A DNA stretch of 13,864 nt, taken from contig JASHUX010000222.1 of NCBI GenBank assembly GCA_030039775.1, positions 1 to 13,864 on the forward strand, given 5' to 3'. Position numbers and translations under genes: made by a program. The stretch's first letter is position 1. Each line of letters opens with the position of its first letter. The DNA comes from Alphaproteobacteria bacterium (GTDB lineage: Bacteria > Pseudomonadota > Alphaproteobacteria > ATCC43930 > CGMCC-115725). Shown here one piece after another: positions 7,359-13,864 of the stretch. Below the pieces are notes generated by a model, which saw nothing but the letters and a program-made list of their open reading frames with translations, had not been told where the DNA came from and searched no databases.

Positions 7359-8763
7359 TCATCGCCGGACGTGAATCACGGCCCGGTCGTCTTCGTAGGC
7401 GCGGCGCCAACCCGGCAAGCGATCGAGGATCGCGGTCTGTTCGTCGCGGGGATAGAAGATCGTCCACGCGATGCGGTACCGGTCGAGCAGGGCCGGCAAT
7501 TGATTGGGCGCGAAATCGCGGAGGACGAAGTCCTGCCCGTAAAGCTCGACGCGGGCGTCGATAAACGGCGCCAAGCCGCGGAAGATCAAATAGCCGCCGA
7601 AATTGAAGGCGTTCATCACCGGTCCGTCGAGATGCCGCTGCAATGCCCAGTCCACCGCCGCCGTGGGGTGAACCGGTCGCTGTCGTGGCCTGGATTGCGC
7701 GCGACTAGTACCAACGACACCGCCACCGCCACGGCCATGAGCGCCGCCGCCGCGCCGACTCCGGGCCGAACCGTCCTTTCCCACCATGGCGGCACGGAAC
7801 CGATCGAGGTCGTTTGCACGTTGGCAAGCGCCTCCCGCATCAGCAGCGGGGCCCCCAGCCCAGCAGCTCGCTGAAGCGGAAATGTGCGAATGCCATGTAG
7901 GTCAGCATCAGCAGCATCGCAATGCGGGTGACCGCGACGCGTAGGCCGAGGAACAGCGCGACGAACAGCACAAGCAACAGCCAGATGATCAAAGGCGGGT
8001 TGTTGGCCAGGCTCGACGGCTCCCATTCGACAATGCCCGCGAGCGCCAAGGTCATGCTGGTCAACCGGATCGGAAACAGCAGCCCGGCGAAGCCGTGGGG
8101 TGTGATCAGCGCGGCGGCCACCGATGCGACAAGAAAAATGCCCCAGCGCCGAGCGGCGGCGACGGTCCGTTTCGTGTCCGGTGCGACGTAGATCGCCTCG
8201 CCCGCGAACAACAACGTGAACACCGGAGCGATCAAGAACCCGCCATGCAGATTAGCCCATAGGATCATCACCAGGGCGAGGTAGAGCGGCGGTGCCCGAT
8301 CGGACGCCCGCGCCCGGACATGCGCCGCGATCCACAGCGCGAACAACGGCAGCGTTAGGATATGCGGCCGGGCCTGAAGATGGCTTTGGCACAGGCCCCA
8401 TGCCAGCACCGCGCACGCGAGGGCCGGGATCGGCCCGGCGGCGCGCCCGATCTCGTAGGCTACGATCCCGACCGCGAGCGCCAAGACCAGCGCCGCAGCC
8501 GCGACCACGCCGTTCCAACCGAGTTGATCGTACAGGCCGGCAAAGATCAGCGAAGACAACCACTCATGCGCCAACCACGGCGCGTCCGGCATGCTGCCCG
8601 AGAAAATTCCTGTGACCGGGACCTGGCGATGCTCGGCGATCCAGCGGCCGACCGTGATATGGAGGTAAAGGTCCTGGGTCAGCAACACTCGGGCGCGCAT
8701 TGCCACGGTCGCGCAAAACACCACGACCGCAATCGCGGACGCCAGTAGCCCGGGTCCACGCAA
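7359..8763 (-). CDS. Polytopic membrane protein, GT-C-like (two apparent frame breaks)
   Basis: A membrane protein of about 468 residues once two single-base breaks are closed. The first frame (8763-7840) encodes roughly 8-9 hydrophobic segments and the loop LYLHITVGRWIAEHRQVP...PWLAHEWLSSLIF, resembling the DxWWHLAxGRWI / HEWL pattern of widespread integral membrane proteins with glycosyltransferase-C-like topology. The second frame (about 7850-7670) supplies APLLMREALANVQ and another span (ALMAVAVAVSLVLVA). The third (about 7668-7359) gives a soluble tail: NFGGYLIFRGLAPFIDARVELYG, then LLDRYRIAWTIFYP and GWRRAYEDDRAVIHVRR, matching the usual C-terminus of the same family. The breaks fall at GGGGCCCCC (7848-7856) and GGGG (7665-7668); one missing base in each restores the frame. 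The start is a TTG at 8763 with no ATG in frame before residue 22. It lies about 60 bases upstream of the STAND gene on the same strand. The sugar or lipid substrate, if any, is unknown. Confidence 0.7.
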
Positions 8764-8788
8764 GTACAGGTTTTCAGGAGCCCCGCAT

Positions 8789-8822
8789 CAAGGACGACCG
8801 AAGCAAAGGGCCGCCGTCCTTG
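8789..8822 (-). terminator. Inverted repeat between micropeptide and membrane-protein genes
   Basis: A perfect 8-base inverted repeat, CAAGGACG (8789-8796) and CGTCCTTG (8815-8822), encloses an 18-base loop just after the micropeptide stop. There is no T run on either side, so it may be an RNA stem that limits read-through or protects the short upstream transcript; it could also be a protein-binding palindrome. The function is inferred only from position. Confidence 0.35.
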
Positions 8823-8844
8823 GTTCGAGGTTGACCCGACCCCT

Positions 8845-8958
8845 TTAGCTGCTGCTGTTGCTGCAGGCGGCGAACGACGCCGGCGCGATGAACGACGTCA
8901 CGACGAAAGCGCCGCCGAGTCCGAGAATGATGGCAAGCGCGAGAATGTAGGCTTTCAT
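8845..8958 (-). CDS. 37-residue single-span membrane micropeptide
   Basis: A short gene encoding 37 residues that begin MKAYILALAIILGLGG and end FAACSNSSS. Residues 4-24 form one hydrophobic helix rich in Ile, Leu, Ala and Gly; a Lys at position 2 fits an N-in orientation or an uncleaved signal peptide. A single Cys (32) is followed by Ser and Asn only. The start is well supported: GGAGGGATC stands directly before the ATG, the strongest ribosome binding site in this part of the window. Similar tiny MKAxILA-type membrane peptides occur in rhizobia-like genomes, but I know of no assigned function. It sits between the lipoprotein gene (146 bases upstream) and the polytopic membrane-protein gene (81 bases downstream) on the same strand. 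A longer overlapping frame in another register is basic and repetitive and looks like a shadow. If AFAAC were a cleavage site, the product would be a very short Cys-Ser tail, which seems unlikely. Confidence 0.7.
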   Translation of the reverse strand: MKAYILALAIILGLGGAFVVTSFIAPASFAACSNSSS

Positions 8959-9104
8959 GATCCCTCCGTTTGAACGGGCACCCATTTACCACCCCGCCCA
9001 TCCATCCACATAGCTCGCCGCGATCCGCCATCGAGTCAAGTTCGGCGACGGATGCGAATCGGCGGCAAAGAGTGTCGCATCGTGTCCGGCACTCCCGCTC
9101 CTAT

Positions 9105-10448
9105 TTATGGAACCACTTCGACTTGCTGCGTCGTCGGGATTTCTTTTGCCACCTTGTTGATGTTGATCAGTTGCGTCAGTAGCGCGAGGACCTGGAGCGT
9201 GCGGTCGTCGCTTGTCACAGGATGCACGAAATAGGTGGCATCCAAATAGTCGACGCTGTAACGGGCATGATCGGATTCAGGGCTCAGGTCGATCAGCGAG
9301 TAATGCATGTGCTGCTTCACGATTTGCGCTGCTTCCGGATTCCGGAGCAAAGCGCCGAGATATTGAATGATGCCTTCAACCGAACGGATCCCGATCGCGC
9401 CGAAATCCGCGGGATTGGTTTGCCCGCCGGCGGTCATCGGGGCGACGGCGGCATTGCAAACGCTTTTCCAGGAATCGCGGATCATGGCTTCGAAGGATGG
9501 CGCCGACGAGACCGCCGCGCCGTGCGCCTTGGCAGAATTGCTCGGTCGGCTGGCGGAAGGCCGCGGTCCCGGCAGCTGGGGCGCCAGCATCGGAAATTGG
9601 ATCTTGTTCGATCTGATGTCGTCATCCAAACCGACCATGGGGAGCGGTACGTTGCCTCTGCAGAACACGATTTCCGGTTCGGCATTCACTGAATAGAGCT
9701 GGGCCTTCTTGTCCGGCAGACTGGCGAGACGAAACTTGGCGGGATCGAGCGCGGACAAATCCTTCAACACATCGGATTTGGACGAAAAGGAGATCGGCGG
9801 GCCGATCGGCGTCAGCCGGGTGTAGCGATTAGCCTTCACGACGTTGAGATCGGTCTGATTGTCGAAGATTTCGTCGATGTATTCCGCGAATTGCTCCAAC
9901 AGCTTCGGTTGCGTCGGATCGTTGAAGTACGTGCCCGGGCGGCGCGGCCCGCCGCTGGCCGCATCAGGCTCCGGCGGGCCGCTCGCGACATCGGCCGTCT
10001 TGATCTGCGAGAACAGCAAGAACATCAGCATCTTCTGCGGAATCTCGCGATCCATGTAGTATTTGACCAAGACCGGATCGATCGGGGTCAAGATGCCGCG
10101 CGTAAAGTCCTGCGTATCAAGCGGTGCGACGTCAAACGATGGACTGGTCGAGGCGTTGATCCCCGACATTCCCGTGCCGATGCTGCCCCGCGTCGTCGAT
10201 TTGTCGAGCGGGCCGGTCGGCCAACTCGTGGCCAGCGATCCGCCCAGCGTCATCTGAAGCCGGATGTCGGAAAGGGCACTGAAGTTGAGGGGCGCATAAT
10301 CGCGGGCGCGCAGGACGTTCGTCACCAAACTGACGCCCGCCATTTCTTCGTAAGTCTGCGTGTAGTCGACCGTGGATTTCTTGACCAGAGATGCGAGTGA
10401 GCAGCCGCCGACAAGCAGCGCGGCCGCGAGCGCTATTGCGATCCTCAT
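9105..10448 (-). CDS. Predicted lipoprotein of unknown family
   Basis: A 447-residue predicted outer- or inner-membrane lipoprotein. The N-terminus MRIAIALAAALLVGGC has one Arg, a hydrophobic core and a lipobox VGGC with Cys 16 as the lipidation site; an Ala/Ser after the Cys would favour outer-membrane sorting. I chose the ATG at 10448, which has GAGGGTGGGG just upstream, over an ATG 10 codons earlier that would place LRSRVGG before the signal. The mature part starts with a Lys-Lys and Tyr-rich stretch (VDYTQTYEEMAGVSLVTNVLRARD), contains a Pro/Ser/Ala-rich low-complexity linker near residues 295-315, and has two further Cys (in IVFCRGN and SVCNAAV) that could form a periplasmic disulfide. 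I recognise no catalytic motif or named domain. The gene diverges from the GAF-protease-exporter operon across about 150 bases, so it may be co-regulated with it and could act at the envelope with the exporter; that link is inference. Confidence 0.82.
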   Translation of the reverse strand: MRIAIALAAALLVGGCSLASLVKKSTVDYTQTYEEMAGVSLVTNVLRARDYAPLNFSALSDIRLQMTLGGSLATSWPTGPLDKSTTRGSIGTGMSGINASTSPSFDVAPLDTQDFTRGILTPIDPVLVKYYMDREIPQKMLMFLLFSQIKTADVASGPPEPDAASGGPRRPGTYFNDPTQPKLLEQFAEYIDEIFDNQTDLNVVKANRYTRLTPIGPPISFSSKSDVLKDLSALDPAKFRLASLPDKKAQLYSVNAEPEIVFCRGNVPLPMVGLDDDIRSNKIQFPMLAPQLPGPRPSASRPSNSAKAHGAAVSSAPSFEAMIRDSWKSVCNAAVAPMTAGGQTNPADFGAIGIRSVEGIIQYLGALLRNPEAAQIVKQHMHYSLIDLSPESDHARYSVDYLDATYFVHPVTSDDRTLQVLALLTQLININKVAKEIPTTQQVEVVP

Positions 10449-10480
10449 GCCCCCCACCCTCGACCGAAGGTTATGCACCC

Positions 10481-10509
10481 AATCTAGCAGCCGGATTCGG
10501 TGCGGTGAA
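10481..10509 (-). promoter_or_regulatory. Weak sigma70-like promoter candidate for the lipoprotein gene
   Basis: On the minus strand TTCACC (10509-10504) and TAGATT (10486-10481) are separated by exactly 17 bases, each matching four of six consensus positions, and lie about 33 bases upstream of the lipoprotein ATG. In high-GC DNA such matches arise by chance, so this is tentative. I see no equally good match facing right for the GAF operon in 10449-10596. Confidence 0.22.
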
Positions 10510-10596
10510 GCGGCTTGAAAAGGTCGGTTCGGCCCCTCGACTCGCCTGCTGCCCTATGATTAGCTTTCGCGGACTGCGGTGGGGATGTTGGCACGC

Positions 10597-11337
10597 ATGC
10601 CGGCCTACAAAAGTCGGAACGTTTCGGCGCCCGCGATGGGCAAGAAAATGGTCGACACGCGGTCGCGCAGATCGGTTTTCGGTGTCTCCAGAGCCGCGCC
10701 CGAGGCGGTGGAATTAAAATGGCTGCTGGATACCGGCATTCATTTGATCGGTGCCGACGAGGGCTCGTTGCTGGCCTATGACGAGGCGAAGCGCGTTCTG
10801 CGCTTCGTGATGACCGCGGGAAATCGTCGCTCGGAGCAGAAGCTGATCGGTCAGACCGTCCCGCTCAGCCGCGGATTGACTGGACTCGCGGCGCAATTGC
10901 AGGAAGTTCAGATCGGCACACCGACCTACCACAAGATCGAGCAAGTCGGACGGCATGGCAGCACACCGCTCGAGCCTCGGAACGTAATCGCGGCGCCCAT
11001 GGTTGCGCGCGGCGTCTTGCTTGGCGTCATGACCGCCGTTCGTTTCTCGCCGCACCCTGTGTTCACGATGGAAGAAGGAAAACTCCTCGGCCGTTTTGCG
11101 GCGGTGGCGGGGCTCGTCATCGAACAGCATCGGCGGCTCGAGGCCCTGGCCGCCGAGCGAAAGGGACATCCGGTCACGGTGGATGGTACCGGCGACCGCC
11201 ATCAGCGAAAGATATTGGCGGCGATCGCGGAGGTCAGGCGCCACCGGCCCCAGGCGATGGCGGGGTTGGCGCGCACGATTGGCGACGTGGCAGCGCTGAT
11301 TGTCGCGGATACACGTGACGCCGATGCAATCCAGTGA
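10597..11337 (+). CDS. GAF-domain protein
   Basis: A soluble protein of 246 residues carrying one GAF domain (about residues 40-185). The pattern WLLDTGIHLIGADEGSLLAY, then LSRGLTGLAA, then NVIAAPMVARGVLLGVMTA, FTMEEGKLLGRFAAVAGLVI and a closing helix QHRRLEAL is typical GAF order; such domains bind small ligands, chromophores or mediate dimerisation. There is no fused kinase, cyclase or DNA-binding domain, so any output must go through a partner. A short helical C-terminal tail follows. Possible starts are GTG 10579 and ATG 10585, 10597 or 10636; I chose 10597 because GGGGA lies about ten bases upstream and the long basic leader is compact, but this is uncertain. It is first in the rightward operon, and its stop overlaps the protease start by 14 bases, so the two are translationally coupled. 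A sensor or allosteric subunit for the protease is a reasonable inference. Confidence 0.83.
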   Translation: MPAYKSRNVSAPAMGKKMVDTRSRRSVFGVSRAAPEAVELKWLLDTGIHLIGADEGSLLAYDEAKRVLRFVMTAGNRRSEQKLIGQTVPLSRGLTGLAAQLQEVQIGTPTYHKIEQVGRHGSTPLEPRNVIAAPMVARGVLLGVMTAVRFSPHPVFTMEEGKLLGRFAAVAGLVIEQHRRLEALAAERKGHPVTVDGTGDRHQRKILAAIAEVRRHRPQAMAGLARTIGDVAALIVADTRDADAIQ

Positions 11338-12175
11338 CCTCCGCCGCGCGCTTGACGCGCCGCTGGGTCGGCTCGCGCGACGCAAACTTGCGCCCGTGGA
11401 CGTCGCGGTGCTCGATAGCGGCATCGATGCCTCCCACCCCGATTTGGCAGGGCATGTCCTTGAGGCCTTTCGCGTCCAATCGGACGCGAAAGGGGCCCGC
11501 CTCGTTTCGGCGCGAACGGGCATCAATCAGGATGCATTCGGGCATGGCACCGCGGTCGCGAGCATCATCCGGCGCGTCGCGCCGAACGCGCGGCTGATCG
11601 ATGTTCGCGTCGTAAGCGCGGATGATGTTTTCACCGGCGAGGCTCTGATTGCGGGCCTGACCGCCACGGTCGAACGAAAATGGAAGGTCGCCAATATCAG
11701 CCTGGCCGCGTCGCCTGGGGTTGCGCGCCATTTGATGCCGCTGTGCGAACGGGCTCACTTCCAGGGGCAAGTGCTCGTGGCGTCGCAGCGCAATTTGGCA
11801 ATCGAGGACGACGGATATCCGGCGGCGTTCTCCTCGGTCCTGGGCGTGACCTCGCGGGATATACGCGCGGCATACGAATATTTCTTCGACGACGGCGCCA
11901 TGATCGAATGGCAGGCGGCCGGCGAAAAAATCGCCGTCGCCGCGAGCGGCGGCGGCTACACGTTGAAGGCGGGGACCAGTTTCGCCACACCGGTGATCGC
12001 CGGCATGTGCGCCTTGGTGTTAGGCGCTTTTCCCGACCTGACGCCGTTCGAGATAAAGACCGTGCTCAAAGCCCATGCCCGGGCCGCAACCGTTTCACTG
12101 CCGAACGCGAGCCGCCGACCACACCCGCAGCGCGGCCCACCCCATCAATCCAAGCTTAGGAGACAGCACGCATGA
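11324..12175 (+). CDS. Subtilisin-like serine protease (S8 family), no signal peptide
   Basis: A 283-residue S8 peptidase domain with a complete triad: Asp 31 in VAVLDSGIDASHPDL, His 74 in FGHGTAVAS and Ser 219 in GTSFATPVIAG. The Asn of VASQRN (about 157) probably serves as the oxyanion-hole residue, although the usual AAGN context is changed. There is no signal peptide, propeptide or extra domain, so it should act in the cytoplasm on a specific protein or peptide. The ATG at 11324 overlaps the GAF stop; a TTG (11300) or GTG (11315) in frame would add a few residues. The last ~25 residues are Arg/Pro/His-rich and look unlike protease; in another frame the same DNA reads FTAEREPPTTPAARPTPS and stops just before the next gene's ribosome binding site, so a late frame break is possible. 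The stop forms an ATGA overlap with the small zinc-ribbon gene, which is a good candidate partner or substrate. Confidence 0.9.
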   Translation: MQSSDLRRALDAPLGRLARRKLAPVDVAVLDSGIDASHPDLAGHVLEAFRVQSDAKGARLVSARTGINQDAFGHGTAVASIIRRVAPNARLIDVRVVSADDVFTGEALIAGLTATVERKWKVANISLAASPGVARHLMPLCERAHFQGQVLVASQRNLAIEDDGYPAAFSSVLGVTSRDIRAAYEYFFDDGAMIEWQAAGEKIAVAASGGGYTLKAGTSFATPVIAGMCALVLGAFPDLTPFEIKTVLKAHARAATVSLPNASRRPHPQRGPPHQSKLRRQHA

Positions 12176-12408
12176 CGACCGCACCCGCCAAGACGAGACT
12201 CATTCCCGCGTCACGGGCCAAGAATCTGAAGAAGGCCAATCAGGGCAAAGCCCTGAAACACCCGCCGCGGGGTGCCGCGGTAGAGGCTGAGGAAGGCTCG
12301 ATCAAATTGGTGTCGTGTCCGTCGGGCCATATGAATTTCATCGAATACGACCCGAACAAGAACCAATGGTACCAATGCACCGTGTGCGGCTGTTCCTTTG
12401 AGATGTAG
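12172..12408 (+). CDS. 78-residue basic protein with C-terminal zinc-ribbon-like motif
   Basis: A small protein in two halves. Residues 1-40 are basic and Ala/Pro/Lys-rich without predicted structure (RLIPASRAKNLKKANQGKAL, then KHPPRG). Residues 45-78 contain CPSGH, then NFIEYDPNKNQWYQC and TVCGCSFEM, giving CxxxH and CxxC(G)C ligand sets about 16 residues apart. YQCxxCGxxFE is the usual second knuckle of a zinc ribbon, so zinc binding is likely. The ATG at 12172 overlaps the protease stop as ATGA and has TAGGAGA about ten bases upstream, so it is a real, well-translated gene. Location between a subtilisin and an ABC exporter lacking its own peptidase also fits a leader-plus-core precursor peptide, with the basic half as leader and the Cys-rich half as core. 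I favour a zinc-ribbon adaptor or substrate and treat the precursor reading as the alternative. No family name is known to me. Confidence 0.8.
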   Translation: MTTAPAKTRLIPASRAKNLKKANQGKALKHPPRGAAVEAEEGSIKLVSCPSGHMNFIEYDPNKNQWYQCTVCGCSFEM

Positions 12409-12441
12409 CCGAGACCCGCGCCGCGCGGTTCGGGGGACGCG

Positions 12442-13864
12442 ATGACCTCGCTGTCGGAAACGGCACGCACCGTACGGACGACACGGCCGTCGGTGTCGTC
12501 TCAACCGAAGCAGCGCGCCTGGTTCTGGCGGGTGCTCCGCGCCGGGTGGCGCGCAGTGCGTGACCGGCCCGGGCTGTTTTTCGGCGGCAGCGCCGTTCTT
12601 CTTATTGTCGATCTGATCGCACTCTATAACGTGCAATTATTGGCCGCTCTGACGACATCGTTGTCGGGACAGAGCGGATCGCCCCAGATGATTTTCGATA
12701 TCTGGGTGCCGAACGGACCCGACGTCCAAAGCTTGATGTTCCTGGGCCTGGTCGTTTTGATCGTATTGCTGCGCATTCTTCAACGGCGGATGTCAGCCCA
12801 GTCCGAAAACGAAACGCTCGCCGCACTTCGGCTGACGTTGCATAACCGCATCCTGAGTTTGGGCCCCGACTATTACAAGCGGACGACGCCCGAAAGTCTT
12901 GAAGGCTTGGTGATGGGCGGCGCGCAAGGCGCGAATTTGCTGTTCCGCCAATTGATCGCCGCGCCGATCACGCAGCTTCTCCCGCTCGGCACCGCCATTT
13001 GGCTCATCTACAACAACATCAACGTGGTGAGGCAACAGGGCGCTTTTGTCCTCCTGATCTTGCTGTTGGTCCTGATCGCCTTGCCGGTCGTCGGCTGGTT
13101 TTTCTCCACGCGGGTCGATCGCGCGATCGGACGCGCTGTGGCCCTGGCCGGGAAACTGACGACGGAAACCGCCAATTCTCTGTCGAAACCCGAGGAAGTT
13201 CAGCAGATGGACGCGCTGCCGCAGCGCGCGCGAGCCTATAAAGTCAGACTGGATGAGCAGGCGAAAGCGCAAACCGTCGCGACGGCCGGGCAAGGCCTAG
13301 CGGAGCAGATCAAGAATGCCGTGCAGCCGCTGCTGCAGGCGCTGTTTCTGGTCTACGGCGCCTATGCCGCCTTTCATAATCACGATCCCGCCACGGCGGG
13401 CGCCATCGTCGGCCTTTTCCTGTTCATCCCGCAGGCGATCAATCCGCTACGGTCCGTCATCGACCTCGTGACGGCGATCAATACCGCCCACTCGACGATC
13501 GGCGGCGTTCTCGACATTTTGGAAACCGCGCCGCCGCGTGCGCCGGAGGGCGGCGGTGTTGCCCTGGCGGCGGTGGATTGTTCGGTCACACTGACCGATG
13601 TTTTCCTGCATTATGCCGGCGCCGCCGCGCCGGTGCTCGACGACGTGTCGCTGCAAATCGCGCCGGGAAAAGTCGCCTCGATCGTCGGCCGGTCGGGCGC
13701 CGGAAAATCGACCGTGCTCAATCTCGTCGCCGGCTTGGCGACGCCGGATCGGGGCACGATCGAGATTGGCGGGAAAAAGTTCGCCGACATTGAGACTCAC
13801 AGCCTGCGTCGGCACGTAGTGAAGGTGTCGCAGGACCCGCTGCTGATCACCGCATCGGTGCGCG
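12442..13864 (+). CDS. ABC exporter, TMD fused to NBD (cut by right edge)
   Basis: An open frame of 474 codons running off the right edge. After a basic ~40-residue cytoplasmic N-terminus, hydrophobic segments appear at about 46-70, 96-113, 170-190, 200-221, 292-312 and 318-336, six spans as in type-I/IV exporters. The coupling region is RLTLHNRILSLGPDYY (130-145), where family members have a conserved Phe/Tyr. The NBD begins near 378; Walker A is GRSGAGKST (416-424) and the Q-loop Gln is about 464 (KVSQDP). The signature motif and Walker B lie beyond the edge. There is no N-terminal C39 peptidase or cyclic-nucleotide domain. The long extracytoplasmic loop between spans 1 and 2 (70-95) is Ser/Gly/Pro-rich. 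The ATG at 12442 has GGGGGA about five bases upstream and lies 33 bases after the small-protein stop. Linkage suggests that it exports the small protein, a fragment of it, or another substrate processed by the S8 protease. Confidence 0.88.
   Translation, partial: MTSLSETARTVRTTRPSVSSQPKQRAWFWRVLRAGWRAVRDRPGLFFGGSAVLLIVDLIALYNVQLLAALTTSLSGQSGSPQMIFDIWVPNGPDVQSLMFLGLVVLIVLLRILQRRMSAQSENETLAALRLTLHNRILSLGPDYYKRTTPESLEGLVMGGAQGANLLFRQLIAAPITQLLPLGTAIWLIYNNINVVRQQGAFVLLILLLVLIALPVVGWFFSTRVDRAIGRAVALAGKLTTETANSLSKPEEVQQMDALPQRARAYKVRLDEQAKAQTVATAGQGLAEQIKNAVQPLLQALFLVYGAYAAFHNHDPATAGAIVGLFLFIPQAINPLRSVIDLVTAINTAHSTIGGVLDILETAPPRAPEGGGVALAAVDCSVTLTDVFLHYAGAAAPVLDDVSLQIAPGKVASIVGRSGAGKSTVLNLVAGLATPDRGTIEIGGKKFADIETHSLRRHVVKVSQDPLLITASVR

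Noticed and set aside
8774..9031. 85-codon minus-strand frame with a Gln run over the micropeptide
   Set aside because: The Gln run is the CAG-type register of the micropeptide's Ser/Asn codons, and the frame has no good ribosome binding site.
8959..9104. Further small gene or promoter between lipoprotein and micropeptide
   Set aside because: A 14-codon frame starting at an ATG there is Arg-rich with a poorly placed ribosome binding site, and no convincing -35/-10 pair was seen.
12172..12408. Confident RiPP precursor call
   Set aside because: There is no recognisable modification enzyme in the window, and the Cys/His spacing fits a zinc ribbon well; kept only as an alternative.
1..13864. 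tRNA, rRNA, CRISPR array, insertion sequence or attachment site
   Set aside because: I found no cloverleaf, no regularly spaced repeat, no transposase or integrase, and no terminal inverted repeats.

Overview
The window looks like a chromosomal piece of a high-GC Gram-negative bacterium, most likely an alphaproteobacterium. The clues are strong G/C third-position bias, GTG and TTG starts, tightly packed acyl-CoA genes, a lipobox lipoprotein, and a DUF4062-nSTAND1-TPR protein of a type common in rhizobia-like genomes. The taxonomy is inference from gene content; no rRNA or tRNA gene is present.

Region 1 (1-3580, minus strand) is a five-gene acyl-CoA operon read leftwards: thiolase-fold protein, DUF35 OB-fold protein, enoyl-CoA hydratase/isomerase, and two type III (CaiB/BaiF) CoA-transferases, the second cut by the left edge. 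Overlaps or gaps of a few bases at every junction imply translational coupling. The thiolase lacks the nucleophilic Cys and the GHPxG motif but has tyrosines placed as in Ltp2-type aldolases. Its ATGA-coupled DUF35 partner has lost most zinc-ribbon cysteines. The set suggests CoA activation of a carboxylic acid, hydration, and retro-aldol cleavage; the substrate is not visible.

Region 2 (3581-8958, minus strand) holds a large DUF4062-nSTAND1 NTPase with one membrane span and a TPR tail, a polytopic membrane protein, and a 37-residue membrane micropeptide with a strong ribosome binding site. The two large genes are broken by four apparent single-base frame breaks, at least three in short homopolymers. 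This means either local sequence error or recent decay. The intact proteins can be reconstructed on paper.

Region 3 (9105-13864) is divergent. A predicted lipoprotein of unknown family reads left. A compact operon reads right: GAF-domain protein, cytoplasmic-looking subtilisin (S8) protease with complete triad, a 78-residue basic protein ending in a zinc-ribbon-like Cys/His motif, and an ABC exporter (TMD-NBD) cut by the right edge. The exporter has no C39 peptidase domain, so the separate protease and small Cys-rich protein suggest an uncharacterised sense-cleave-export module. This is the best candidate here for an undescribed system.

Stretches without genes are short: 3581-3717 (a hairpin and an AT-rich patch), 8764-8844 (an inverted repeat), 8959-9104 (nothing convincing) and 10449-10596 (divergent promoter region).
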